From Haplomitrium mnioides (Eukaryota > Marchantiophyta > Haplomitriopsida > Calobryales): DNA of 33,983 nucleotides. Where the stretch lies: the NCBI GenBank assembly GCA_049999725.1, contig JBNGIS010031297.1, positions 1 through 33,983 on the forward strand. The letters are read 5' to 3'. Below the pieces are notes generated by a model that saw only the letters and a list, made by a program, of their open reading frames with translations, was not told the origin of the DNA and ran no database searches. Both the position numbers and the translations under genes were made by a program. Within the stretch, counting starts at the first letter, position 1. Every line of letters starts with the position of its first letter. Shown here in pieces: positions 1-8,483 of this stretch.

Positions 1-488
1 GTGTCACCTTCTTTAAATCTTCATATCCAAAAGCAAAAACATGGATGTACTTATGAAAAAGTTCTTCAAACTTTTCTCTTTCTTCACTCGTAACTTCCTC
101 TCCGTAGCGTAGTGTTGCGATACGTCGTTCCACTTCTTCCATCGCCAATGTATGTTTTTGAACTCGAGCTTCTTCTTCGATTGCCATTGGTATTATCTCA
201 ATAGCACACATTTGTGGTGAATCTCGTTCTCCCTCCGATGAGTCTTCCATATCGGTGTCCACCTCAGAAATATCACTCTCATATTCTTTATCATCAGATA
301 TATACTCGGTGGTCTCTTTTTCCGAGTCGCTCGTTTCTTCACCACCGCCATCCATAAGTACTCTCACTCAATGAGTCCTTGGCCCAATGGTGATGTGATT
401 CTTGTGCCAATTGTCTGTGGTCCTTACTCCTCGCAACCATGGCCTTCCTAACAATATATCATGATTTGACTCTTTCAAAACTTGAAAA
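1..488 (-). pseudogene. Ty3/gypsy polyprotein: protease C-terminus, acidic linker and start of RT (partial, runs off left edge)
   Basis: Read on the minus strand from 488 to 1, a single frame gives the post-catalytic protease motif DILLGRPWLRGVRTTDNWHK, a long acidic linker rich in Glu, Asp and Ser, then FEELFHKYIHVFAFGYEDLK. The last piece resembles the segment just before the RT fingers in plant gypsy polyproteins, where a VFAW-YEDL-type motif is usual. One in-frame stop lies at 368-370. The frame differs from that of the protease core upstream (490-855); the shift falls at the GA microsatellite at 489-506. RT, RNase H and integrase would lie left of position 1. The protease and RT assignments follow known family motifs. 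The element is inactive, given the stop and the frameshift. Confidence 0.75.
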
Positions 489-506
489 GAGAGAGAGAGA
501 GAGAGA
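489..506. repeat. (GA)n microsatellite inside the retrotransposon protease
   Basis: About nine GA dinucleotides interrupt the protease reading frame. Protease-like sequence continues on both sides but in different minus-strand frames, so expansion or insertion of the dinucleotide tract is the likely cause of the frameshift. Confidence 0.85.
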
Positions 507-1086
507 TAGAAATTCCCATTACCGTGATTGGCACCTTCTCAATCACCCCAAGTAGGCATACTCTTGACTTGTTGGCCATACCCACCGTAAACCCTGAAGG
601 CCTCGTGAGTTTCAAGCCCAATTTCTTCATCAAATCTTCCGACATGGCATTGACCGCCGATCCTCCATCTAATAACACTTTGGGAACGACATATCTTTTA
701 CATATGACATCAATTTTTGGGGCCCTAGCACATACCTCCGTATCCATGACACTTATATAGCAATTGTTGGTTGAAACTTTCTTCTTCCTTGGAAGTCGTT
801 TGGTGCTCAAACCTCCACGTAACTCCCTTCGCAATGATGGATTCATCGCCACCAATTATCCCACTGTGATATTGGCTTGTAAGTTCCCAATATCTTCCAT
901 CACATTGTATTTCTTTTGATGTTTTGAAATTGAGAAGTCCTCCATCCCCAACCGCCTTCTTGGTTTACTTGGCTTCTTGGTCATGTCCACATCATGGTGC
1001 TTCTCTTGACTCGGTGATGGTTCTGATCGCATAGTCTCCTCGACTACTCGAGCTCGCTTCCTTTTATGGGCCAACATGTCCACTCT
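490..1086 (-). pseudogene. Ty3/gypsy retropepsin-like protease region
   Basis: The minus-strand frame continues directly from gag. The protease core shows VVPKVLLDGGSAVNAMSED and, further on, GFTVGMANKSRVCLLGVIEK. This fits the aspartic-protease fold of plant gypsy elements, where a D-x-G-S block is followed by a hydrophobic flap region. The catalytic motif reads D-G-G rather than D-T/S-G. In-frame stops lie at 1087-1089 and 856-858. The 860-1080 part is a basic and acidic spacer (AHKRKRARVVEE) with no recognised fold. All codons share the gag frame, so this was one gag-pro polyprotein before decay. Confidence 0.72.
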
Positions 1087-2205
1087 TCAATCGCTTGAAC
1101 TCCCTCCCACCTCACCGTGGGGAACCTTTTCAATGTCGATTGAGATGACGACCCTCTCTTGAGCTTGATTACCACCTCCTCGTCCACCATTTCCATTTGC
1201 ACCATTCCCTTGATTTGGGCAATTGCGGATGAAGTGCGCTCCTCCATATCCAAAACATGTGATGTTTTCAATGTTTCCTTCTCGCATTGGTTCCCCTCCA
1301 TTAGGCATAGGTCGATTCTTATGCCTTCTCTCCAAAGCCTGCACAAGATTTAAACTCAACTTTTCGAGGCATTCGGTCAATGTTAACACCTCATTCATGG
1401 GCAGATTTGGAGTTTGTGGCAAAGGAGCCACTATCGCCGCTATGGGTTGTGCAATTGTCAGTAGCACAACAACCTTCTCCTCTTGTTCATCCTCCAAACT
1501 CTCTTCCATCCTTAAGGCAATTCTCAAAGACTCCGCTCGAGTAGTTGGCTTCTCGTATTTTACCTTTGCTCAAATTTCAAGTTTCAATCTCGAAATAAAG
1601 TGTTTTGCCAACATTGTCGTAATTCCCACCATAAAAGACTTTACATCCTCACCACTCTTCCTCAACACATTTCAAAATTGAGTCTCTAAATGATCTACTC
1701 TCTCAACATACGTATGTACTTTTTCACCTTCTTCTTGCTTCAAGTGTGTTACCTCTTGAAGAAGTTTCTTATAGCTCGCCGTTGGGAGAAATTCTTCCAC
1801 CAAAGCTTTTGTCAAGCTTGCCCATGATTCAAGAATTTCTCCTTGTTGCTCTTTGTACTATTTAAGAGCCTCACGTTCAAGAAATTTGGGTAACATCGCC
1901 AACCAATCATCGGGTCGCTTCTCTCCATTGCCAATGCAAGCATGCTTGAAATCGCGTAGATAGTCTTCCACATGTTCATCTTCTTTGCCGTAGAAAACCA
2001 GAATCTTGCCTATTTTGATTGGATGACGTGGTGTTGTTTCTTGATCGCTTTCTCCTTCTTACCACACCTACCACATCTACCACAACACAAAAATGTGTAC
2101 CTCACATATAGCTTGGATTAGAATCGGAAAAACAAATGGATTTGGATCTGCCAAAATTTGCTCCATTCGTTCCACTCCAAATTGTTCCACCAATCTTTGA
2201 CGCAT
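1087..2205 (-). pseudogene. Ty3/gypsy gag (Retrotrans_gag-like) with degenerate zinc knuckle
   Basis: The minus-strand frame starts at an ATG at 2203-2205 and keeps one phase throughout. It contains KIGKILVFYGKEDEHVEDYL, then a capsid core with WLAMLPKFLEREALK, WASLTKALVEEFLP and EEGEKVHTYVERVDHLE, the usual helical pattern of plant gag. After a Gln/Pro/Leu spacer comes CFGYGGAHFIRNC, a CCHC knuckle with its second Cys replaced by Tyr and one residue missing. In-frame stops lie at 2077-2079, 2068-2070, 2059-2061, 1858-1860 (replacing the family's usual Trp after ALK), 1672-1674 and 1570-1572. The three stops near 2060-2079 sit in a short 9-nt tandem repeat. Gag packages the RNA and forms the particle; this copy cannot be made whole. 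Confidence 0.82.
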
Positions 2206-2254
2206 ATGTATTTTGGCCACAATGAACACTCGTATGACAATAGTCATTTCTTAA

Positions 2255-2524
2255 TCATATGTTGAGACTGTTGAGAACTCTCTCCTTGATTTGATGAAAT
2301 GTTTGTTCATGCTCCAAGGTCCAAACCCATTCCGTTGGAGTGTACAATTGTCGATACAATGGTGTTGCCAAATAAGCAAAATCACTTATCAAAAACAAAT
2401 AGTAGCTCACTAAATTGATGAATCTCTTCAACTCAATGTTGTTGCGTGGCGGCGGCGTGCTATCAATCCTTCTTAAAATTTCCCAAACTCTTGGCCACTT
2501 TCCTATCATGTCCTCGCTTGACAT
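2255..2524 (-). pseudogene. Ty3/gypsy RT thumb / RNase H-junction fragment, out of place
   Basis: An uninterrupted minus-strand frame shows STPPPRNNIELKRFINLVSY, then ISDFAYLATPLYRQLYTP and WVWTLEHEQTFHQIKERVL. This matches the conserved block in Ty3/gypsy pol where the thumb (ELxxFLGLxxYYRRFI-DFAxxAxPL) passes into RNase H (W-xx-xxxAFxxLK). The fragment is about 85 residues and lacks the RT palm upstream. It lies between the LTR/leader and gag, on the 5' side of gag, which is not the normal gag-pol order. It is probably a captured or rearranged piece. Identity of the domain is well supported; its origin is inferred. Confidence 0.75.
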
Positions 2525-2572
2525 TCAACACGATGAAGCCCAATCGCCACTTTCTTTCCCTCTCATTGATGA

Positions 2573-2595
2573 GGTCTCAGCAACGGAACCAAAAA
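2573..2595 (-). promoter_or_regulatory. possible primer-binding / leader segment next to the LTR
   Basis: Minus-strand text ATTTTTGGTTCCGTTGCTGA resembles the conserved ATTTTTGGCGCCGTTGCCGG seen downstream of the 5' LTR in many plant gypsy elements. Its place between a TATA-bearing LTR-like stretch and gag fits. No matching tRNA 3' end was checked. Confidence 0.4.
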
Positions 2596-2599
2596 TGTG

Positions 2600-3195
2600 A
2601 AGTTAGAGGCTTCGCCGGTTTCTCCTCATGTGACTTTGATATTGAGTGCACATTGAATATGAGAGGTGGATTGAAGTGTGGCTGCAATCATTAATACACA
2701 ACAAAATCTACACATGAAGAATACTCAATACAAAAATATTGTGAAATCCTCTCTCTTTTACTCCAAATGCTCTCACACAAATCACTCTTGCTCTCACCCT
2801 TCTAACTCTCAACACACTCCTCACTCTATGAAAGACTACTCTTTAAGTGCTTGCCCTCCAATGAGTCTTCAAAGTAGCTCCTCCAAACGCTTCTCTAAAG
2901 GTCTCTCACAACTCTCAAATCTAAAATCTCCAAATGAAAACCAAGTCCCAACTCAAGCTCCTCTCCTCTCTTCTCCTCCTCTTTATATACTAGTCTAGAT
3001 AATTACTAGGAGTAAAGCTAAATATTCTTTCACCCTAAGTAAAGAATCTATGGTGATTATCTCTCTAATTATTAATTCTTACAAGTGCTCCTCAAGTATC
3101 TCCACCTTTTGTTTACTTCTTCAAGAAAAAGCTTCTCATTTGGAGCTTCTCTTGTCAAAGAATCTCAACAAATGGTCCAAGACTTTTCTACCTTG
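2600..3195 (-). mobile_element. putative 5' LTR of the minus-strand gypsy element
   Basis: This AT-rich stretch has no convincing coding. A TATATAAAG box on the minus strand (2981-2989) is followed by a purine-rich GAGGAG tract, as expected at the U3/R boundary of an LTR upstream of gag. The outer end is not resolved because the 100-base gap begins at 3196. Confidence 0.5.
2981..2989 (-). promoter_or_regulatory. TATA box of putative gypsy LTR
   Basis: TATATAAAG on the minus strand, about 400 bases upstream of the leader-like segment at 2573-2595. Confidence 0.5.
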
Positions 3196-3295
3196 NNNNN
3201 NNNNNNNNNNNNNNNNNNNNNNNNNNNNNNNNNNNNNNNNNNNNNNNNNNNNNNNNNNNNNNNNNNNNNNNNNNNNNNNNNNNNNNNNNNNNNNN
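3196..3295. other. assembly gap (100 N)
   Basis: Exactly 100 N, the usual placeholder for a gap of unknown size. Sequence on the two sides need not be adjacent in the genome. Bases 3296-3560 to its right are AT-rich and show no recognisable gene. Confidence 0.99.
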
Positions 3296-3565
3296 AGTCA
3301 ATTTGCCTGTACTATACCTTGTTGAAAAGCTTTTCAAGTAAGCTTTCTATATATATAATAATATTTTTATTTTCTAGTTTGTAGATACTCTTTGTTTTGA
3401 CTTTTTTGCAGCTTTGACCGGTTATAACTTCCGGTTTACAAGAGCTTTTTCACTTCTGTAAATTTGTACTAATTACTTAAGCAATATTTTATCCCTCTAT
3501 AACATATCAGCTTCTAAACATTTCTCATAAGAACATAATTTACTCTGTATTCAATTCTACACATA

Positions 3566-4020
3566 TTAAAGAAAACCGATCAAATATAAGTTTTTCCTAA
3601 TAACTTCTAAGTATTCTCCATACTTCACCAAAATGTATCCCATTCTATGAGAGGGGTTTAAGCACATTAAAATCTTCACAAAACCATCCCATGCCTTCAC
3701 AAACCTTACAAATAGTCCTTTGTCCAAATCCGAAGCATGCGGATAATATGACATATAAACCTCAATTTGATAAACCCACCTTTCTACAACACCAACCATG
3801 CAACTTCCTCCGTAAGGCTCCACTTTACACGATTTGCTCATCTTTTGTAGCAATGTTCTTGACTTCCTTTTCCATATTCTTGTGTAGTCGCATTTTCACC
3901 ATCTCTCTCATCAGCATGTTTGTTTGCTATTGACTTGCTATAAGAGTTGCTTGAAGCTCTTCCAACTTTTCCATCATTCAAGCTCCTTCTTCCAGATTGC
4001 TAGAGTTTGCTTCCATGGTT
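3566..4020 (-). pseudogene. LTR-retrotransposon gag N-terminal region, copy A
   Basis: On the minus strand an ATG near 4018 begins a Glu/Leu/Gln-rich helical stretch (MMEKLEELQATLIASQ, then MREMVKM), a coiled-coil-like gag N-terminus. It is followed in another frame by KVEPYGGSCMVGVVERWVYQ and SYYPHASDLDKGLFV, similar to the gag motif in which a sample is placed before W-[LV]-x-Q-[IV]. Stops and a frame change break it. The same sequence occurs at 17409-17800 (copy B). It lies downstream of an LTR (4669-5212) and a primer-binding site (4656-4667) in the same orientation, so these form the 5' part of one element. Confidence 0.65.
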
Positions 4021-4655
4021 TTTTTGTCCCAGCTTCGCTACTAGTGACTTATATAAATACAAATATATACACATTCCAATTATGTAAAATAGATAAAATG
4101 AAAGGTTTAGTTGAGGCTAATACTAAATCACAAAACCTCTCTTCAAACTTACAAATAAGAAAATCTTGTTGTGCTTGTTTGAGCGAATAGAAATATAACT
4201 TTTGGAGTTGAACTCTTCTAGTGGAGGTTGGTTCAAATCCATTTTCTATCTACCACAAAACATAAATGAACTATTCCCATATAACACCATAGTTTATTAC
4301 ATGTAAGGTAACAGACTCTCTTGGTTCCATTACAAAAACCATAAAATCATCTCCAAAATTATACATTAAAAATTGACAAAAAAAGTGTTTGTCAATGTTA
4401 AACACATGAATGTTAAAAGGATTCAATAGAGGAATTATAGGAGGTACAAATGCTCCTTTATCTATTAGCTATCATAGCATCAAGTCAAGCTTTTAATCTT
4501 CATTTATAAAGGATGGGATGTATGTTATCCTTTATTCATGAAAGCTTGAAAGTTCAACTCTCTTGGAGTTCATGCAAAGTGAAGATTCCACTACTCAAAG
4601 AGGTCTTTAGTGCTTCTCCAAAGAGGGGTAATCCACACTCTTTAGAGAAGACCAA
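4021..4655 (-). mobile_element. untranslated leader of element A
   Basis: AT-rich sequence between primer-binding site and gag of the minus-strand element. I see no coding frame or other signal. Confidence 0.45.
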
Positions 4656-4667
4656 GCTCTGATACTA
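4656..4667 (-). promoter_or_regulatory. primer-binding site (initiator Met-tRNA type)
   Basis: Minus-strand TAGTATCAGAGC matches the plant consensus TGGTATCAGAGC at 11 of 12 positions. It sits one base inside the LTR end at 4669, where minus-strand DNA synthesis of an LTR retrotransposon is primed. Confidence 0.8.
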
Positions 4668-4668
4668 T

Positions 4669-5212
4669 TGTAACATTACACACATACATCACACCCAAAA
4701 TTAGCACAAGCACAACACATACAAGAGTAGCGCATAAAGAACTTAAAAAACCCACAAGGTAAGAGATGCCCAACAAAGTACTCTTCTTTCTTTATATACT
4801 AAGTGAAAAGCACTTTGCCTACATAGGTGGCAGAATCCTATTGGTTCCTTTTCTATCCTCCTTTTATTGGATCACCTTTTTCTTCTCTCATTGATTGGAC
4901 CACTCTTTACATTTATTCTCCTTCTGTCACATGTCCATATCTTTAAAACCTTCCATTTTTCTTTAGTTTTTCTTTTGCCACATGTACTTATCTTAGAGCC
5001 TTCTATTTGCTTTAATCCTCCACTTGCCACATGCTCTTATCCTCTTCTAAAGTAGTCTTTCTAGACTTTCTCTCCTCTTGCTATATGTCATTTTCTCTAT
5101 AATAGCACTTGCTTTTTGATACTTTAACTTAGTAACAACTTTCTACACATAGTTGACTCTATATTGTACTTCTATTTTTAGTTGTTACTTACTAAAGTTA
5201 GTGACTGTTACA
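4669..5212 (-). mobile_element. 5' LTR of element A (544 bp)
   Basis: The stretch begins TGTAAC and ends GTTACA on the plus strand, giving perfect 6-base inverted termini with TG..CA ends. It abuts a primer-binding site on the inner side. A minus-strand TATATAAAG lies at 4790-4798. The outermost 24 bases are identical at 17823-17846, a second copy. No matching second LTR for this copy is present in the window. Confidence 0.75.
4790..4798 (-). promoter_or_regulatory. TATA box in LTR of element A
   Basis: TATATAAAG on the minus strand, about 120 bases from the inner LTR end, a normal position for the U3/R boundary. Confidence 0.6.
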
Positions 5213-5513
5213 CCAGCTTGCTACCCTCCTTGATTTCTGAAAACCTTAGAACCTTTCAATGGTTCTACTTCAACAAAATGGAGCTTTCTTTGATTCAAAT
5301 TGAGGACTTCTTTGATTTTGCTGCTTTGATTCTACTGCAATTGTTTTTTAAGAAACAACAACAATCTTTTTCCAATTCGATTCACCAATCAATTTGTTGT
5401 TGATTTTGCAAGTCGATTCTACAGCCTCTTCGATGGAGGTTTGTTTTCTCTTCTTTTTTTCTTCTTCTCTTTGATTTACGTGCTCTGCAGTGCTATACCT
5501 CCTCTTGAACTTT
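5213..5513 (-). mobile_element. 5' internal region of a second minus-strand LTR element
   Basis: The sequence lies directly inside the primer site at 5514-5524. A minus-strand frame from 5530 to 5348 codes a Lys/Arg/Glu-rich peptide (NQREEEKKKRKQTSIEEAVE) that I cannot assign. The region ends where the LTR of element A begins at 5212, which suggests element A inserted here or that the two are joined by a rearrangement. Confidence 0.4.
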
Positions 5514-5524
5514 CTTTGATACCA
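5514..5524 (-). promoter_or_regulatory. primer-binding site of second minus-strand element
   Basis: Minus-strand TGGTATCAAAG differs from TGGTATCAGAG at one position and follows the LTR terminal CA with no spacer. Confidence 0.7.
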
Positions 5525-5760
5525 TGTCAAAACACTACACTGAAATACATGATAGACACAAACACATGAGATATAGAGAAGTGCTATATATATTTAGAAG
5601 ACATGAATGACTGCAAATTTACAAAGGAAGAGGAGTACCAATATGCACCTCTAGACCAGCCCCATATAACCTAGCCTACAACAAGAAAAGACCTAACCCA
5701 AATTGACACTAAGATGGCTGCCAAATCAGACTCGAAGCCTATCTAAGCTCATTATTTCAA
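5525..5760 (-). mobile_element. LTR of second minus-strand element (outer end not determined)
   Basis: The inner end is the TG at 5525 next to the primer site. A TATA-like ATATATATAG on the minus strand lies at about 5583-5593. The right limit is a guess, since no paired TG..CA copy is available. Confidence 0.5.
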
Positions 5761-7439
5761 TAAGAGATTTGGCAAAGGTGGGTTTCATTGTCAAAAATCA
5801 GGGTCAACGCTTGAGCCTTCTTGATTGCATGGCTAAGTGATTTGAAAATTTTGTCTTGCTACCCAAAAATTTGTTGAAGGTTGCAAGAATCAATTTTTGA
5901 GCCTTTCTCTACATCGAGTTGCTTAGATTTCTTCGAGCAGCAAAGGCATTTCTCGTCAAGCAGAGGTCAAGATGAGCGTCGAGCAAGTCAAGTAGTAGGT
6001 TTTAGAGATTTGGCAATTTTTGTTTTCATGAGGCTTAAAGGTTGGCAAAGGCTACTCGTCGAAAAGCATAGAGTTTCTTCAGTCATTAGTTTTAGATTTC
6101 TTCATAGAAGAGGATCAAATCAAATTTTGCAATCAATCCTAATCTCTTCATCAAAGGAAAAGTGCCTTGATTTTGTCATGGGAGGATTCACAAGTGTCTA
6201 AGGATTTGAGAAGCAATACCATTGCTCAAAAATTGCAAAAAGTTAGCTGCGATTTTGAACATGAGTTCAACGAGTTGCTCTTGCTGCAATCTTCTTCGTG
6301 TAGTCTTTGTTTTTTGTCGAGCAATTGCTATTAAGAACATTTTGCCTTGATGTAGAGCTTTGAAGGAGGGTTGTGCCTCAGATATATTTTATGGATACCA
6401 AGAAGAAACATTGCGTAGGGATTTGCAATTTTTCTCCTTGCTGATTTGGTTTCCTTGAGTAACAATCGAGTAGAGGCTAAGTGCTTCACTAGAGGGAAGG
6501 CATAGGGGCAAAATCCCTCTCCTTAGTGTGAATAGGGAAGATGGGAACTTATCTTTAGGTAATATTTGTAGTATAGTCTAGTCGAGTTGAGCGGGTGACG
6601 ACTAATTGAGAATTGGATGAGTTTCTTTTGAGAGCAACGTTCAAATATATATAGACCTGATAAATTCTTCATGTCAAAACTAGAGGGAATACTAGTAACC
6701 AGTATTCTAATGGGTGTCAAGTATGAAGCAAGAATCGTATACAATGGAAATAGGAAATACAAGATATGTGACGTCGAATGATTTCACCAACATACCAAGA
6801 GAATGTGCAAAAGCTCAAAACTAGGGATTATAAAGATTGGGCATGGAGCTAGCAAGTTGGTCATGCTTAGGAGCTATCTAGTTAAACTATGACTAAATCA
6901 AAAGTTATACAAGAGCTCGGAGGTGTAAGGATCAGGTTCCGATTCATCCACTAAGGAGTTGAGCAACAATTTGATATGGTTGTTTGGATGCTGAGCAAGT
7001 CCAATAGATTGGATTGGATACTAAAGATTTGTTGGGTCAAGAATATGTTGTAAGGTATATCTGAGCTAGGAGTTAAACTACTTTGTAGAAAATGACATTG
7101 AATTGCTTAGGTCTGGTAGACAAAATTAGGGAACTAGTAGTTAAATTGGAGGACTGGTTCAAGATCACAACTAAGGATTGACTTTATTGGGTTCTATAAG
7201 TGTTGCTATTGGACCGTACTATTAAGTTTATTTTGATTAAAGTTCTTATAAAGAGATATATGCTTGATCGGGTTTTTTGATCTTTTCAAGGTGATGTCAG
7301 ACGTATAGCTGGACGGTTATGACACTCCAACTTCCTTGTTGAGGGTAGCATCATGCGGTAGTAGTGGTCCAGATATAATGAAGGTCCTATAGATTATAGT
7401 CTAAACTAGTAGTCACATGACCATGTCAATAAGAAATAG
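5761..7439. other. no recognisable gene
   Basis: AT-rich, non-repetitive sequence. A plus-strand frame of 106 codons (5881-6201) begins at TTG and matches nothing I recognise. This is probably old decayed transposon sequence. Confidence 0.5.
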
Positions 7440-7640
7440 CTACAAATGGACAATATTGCAAGTTTTAACAACATCAAATGTTCCTATTGCATGGATTGGA
7501 GGAATATTCTATGGGTAATTTGAAAGGCATTTGATCCTAATTGTATCTGATAGAGAAGACAAGTGTCTAAATTTTGGAAGGGATATCGTACTCCCAATAT
7601 TCAGAATCAAGGAAGGGCGAATACTTTAACTACTTTGTAG
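7440..7640 (+). pseudogene. possible Ty3/gypsy integrase core remnant
   Basis: The plus-strand frame around 7530-7600 reads ILIVSDREDKCLNFGRDI, close to the integrase core block (I-[VI]-S-D-R-D-x-K-F-x-x-x-F-W-x) containing the second catalytic Asp. Stops break the flanking frame. It is placed just upstream of a plus-strand LTR at 7775, the expected order integrase then 3' LTR. Evidence is one short motif only. Confidence 0.4.
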
Positions 7641-7774
7641 AACATTCATCTACAAGCTAATACTCTTTAGGATAGTTTTCATCATGGAGAAGGATGTGAT
7701 TATGAACTTATGTTTTGTTTGATAAGAGGAGTCTTGATTGCATTACAAGAACAAGGCGACCAGCTGTAATAGTA

Positions 7775-8209
7775 CAAGCATAATGCTGTGCTATTTATAC
7801 ACAAATAAAGAAGAGTAAAGGATGCGGTAGAGGGTTACTTTTAGGGTTGAGATAAGATTACTTACCTTCAAATTTACTTTTAGAGTTGAAATTATAAGTG
7901 ACTTCTAAGTGATCAATTTAGGGTTGAAAGTAGAAGTAACTTGTAAGTGAAGAAAGAGAGATGATACCCTTTTCTCTTATATAAATAAAAGGGATTCATA
8001 TCTCCACTCCTCATTTTGGAGTTCTTGTCAATTCGGTTTGGCTCTTTGGTTGCTTGGCTTTGGCTAGCACTCTTGGCTTTTGCTTGCTTATTGGCTTTAA
8101 GTTTTGTAACTCTATTAGAGTTATCTTGAAATTGTTACTCATTTGAAAGTTGGTCTTTGAGTTCTTTTACACCAATACTGTACTTGTATAAGGGACAAGA
8201 TGTGTTACA
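7775..8209 (+). mobile_element. LTR, plus orientation (435 bp)
   Basis: The stretch starts TGTAATAGTACAAGCATAAT and ends GTGTTACA, giving TG..CA ends with TGTAA/TTACA inverted termini. It has a TATATAA at 7979-7985 near its middle. The first 33 bases recur at 12401-12433 with about 30 matches. No Met-tRNA-type primer site follows 8209. Confidence 0.6.
7979..7985 (+). promoter_or_regulatory. TATA box in plus-strand LTR
   Basis: TATATAA in a long AT-rich context, about 205 bases from the LTR start. Confidence 0.5.
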
Positions 8210-8249
8210 AATTAAATCAAATCAAATCAAGATATAGCACATACATGAA

Positions 8250-8483
8250 ATGATTCATGCATTCAGACTATATAAGATAAGACAAACCATAGAGGCAGAT
8301 CACTACTCTTTATATATGAACGAAACTGTACAACAATGTGATGAGTGCTATTACACCAAAGCTACTAGTCATTTTCTTGAGCAAACAATATGTATTCCTA
8401 CTCTATGGTATCTAGAAGTGACTAGGACTTTGATCTTTACATTTGGTTCAACTTATGTTGGAATATTCATGGAAAGAATATAG
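8250..8483 (+). pseudogene. possible integrase zinc-binding (H2C2) remnant
   Basis: An open plus-strand frame of 77 codons shows FRLYKIRQTIEADHYS, then VQQCDECYYTKAT and IPTLWYLEVTR. This follows the layout of gypsy integrase N-termini: KT-x-x-K-I-R-[QE] with aromatic residues, V-x-x-C-x-x-C-x-x-x-K, then a IP-x-x-W-x-x-[VI] entry to the core. The first His of the H2C2 site is not clear. The frame ends at a stop before the catalytic core. It could be coincidence. Confidence 0.4.

Noticed and set aside
482-760. Plus-strand frame opposite the protease
   Set aside because: It is antisense to well-supported gag-pro coding and has no motif of its own.
5881-6201. 106-codon plus-strand frame
   Set aside because: It has a TTG start, no recognised motif, and surrounding sequence that looks non-coding.
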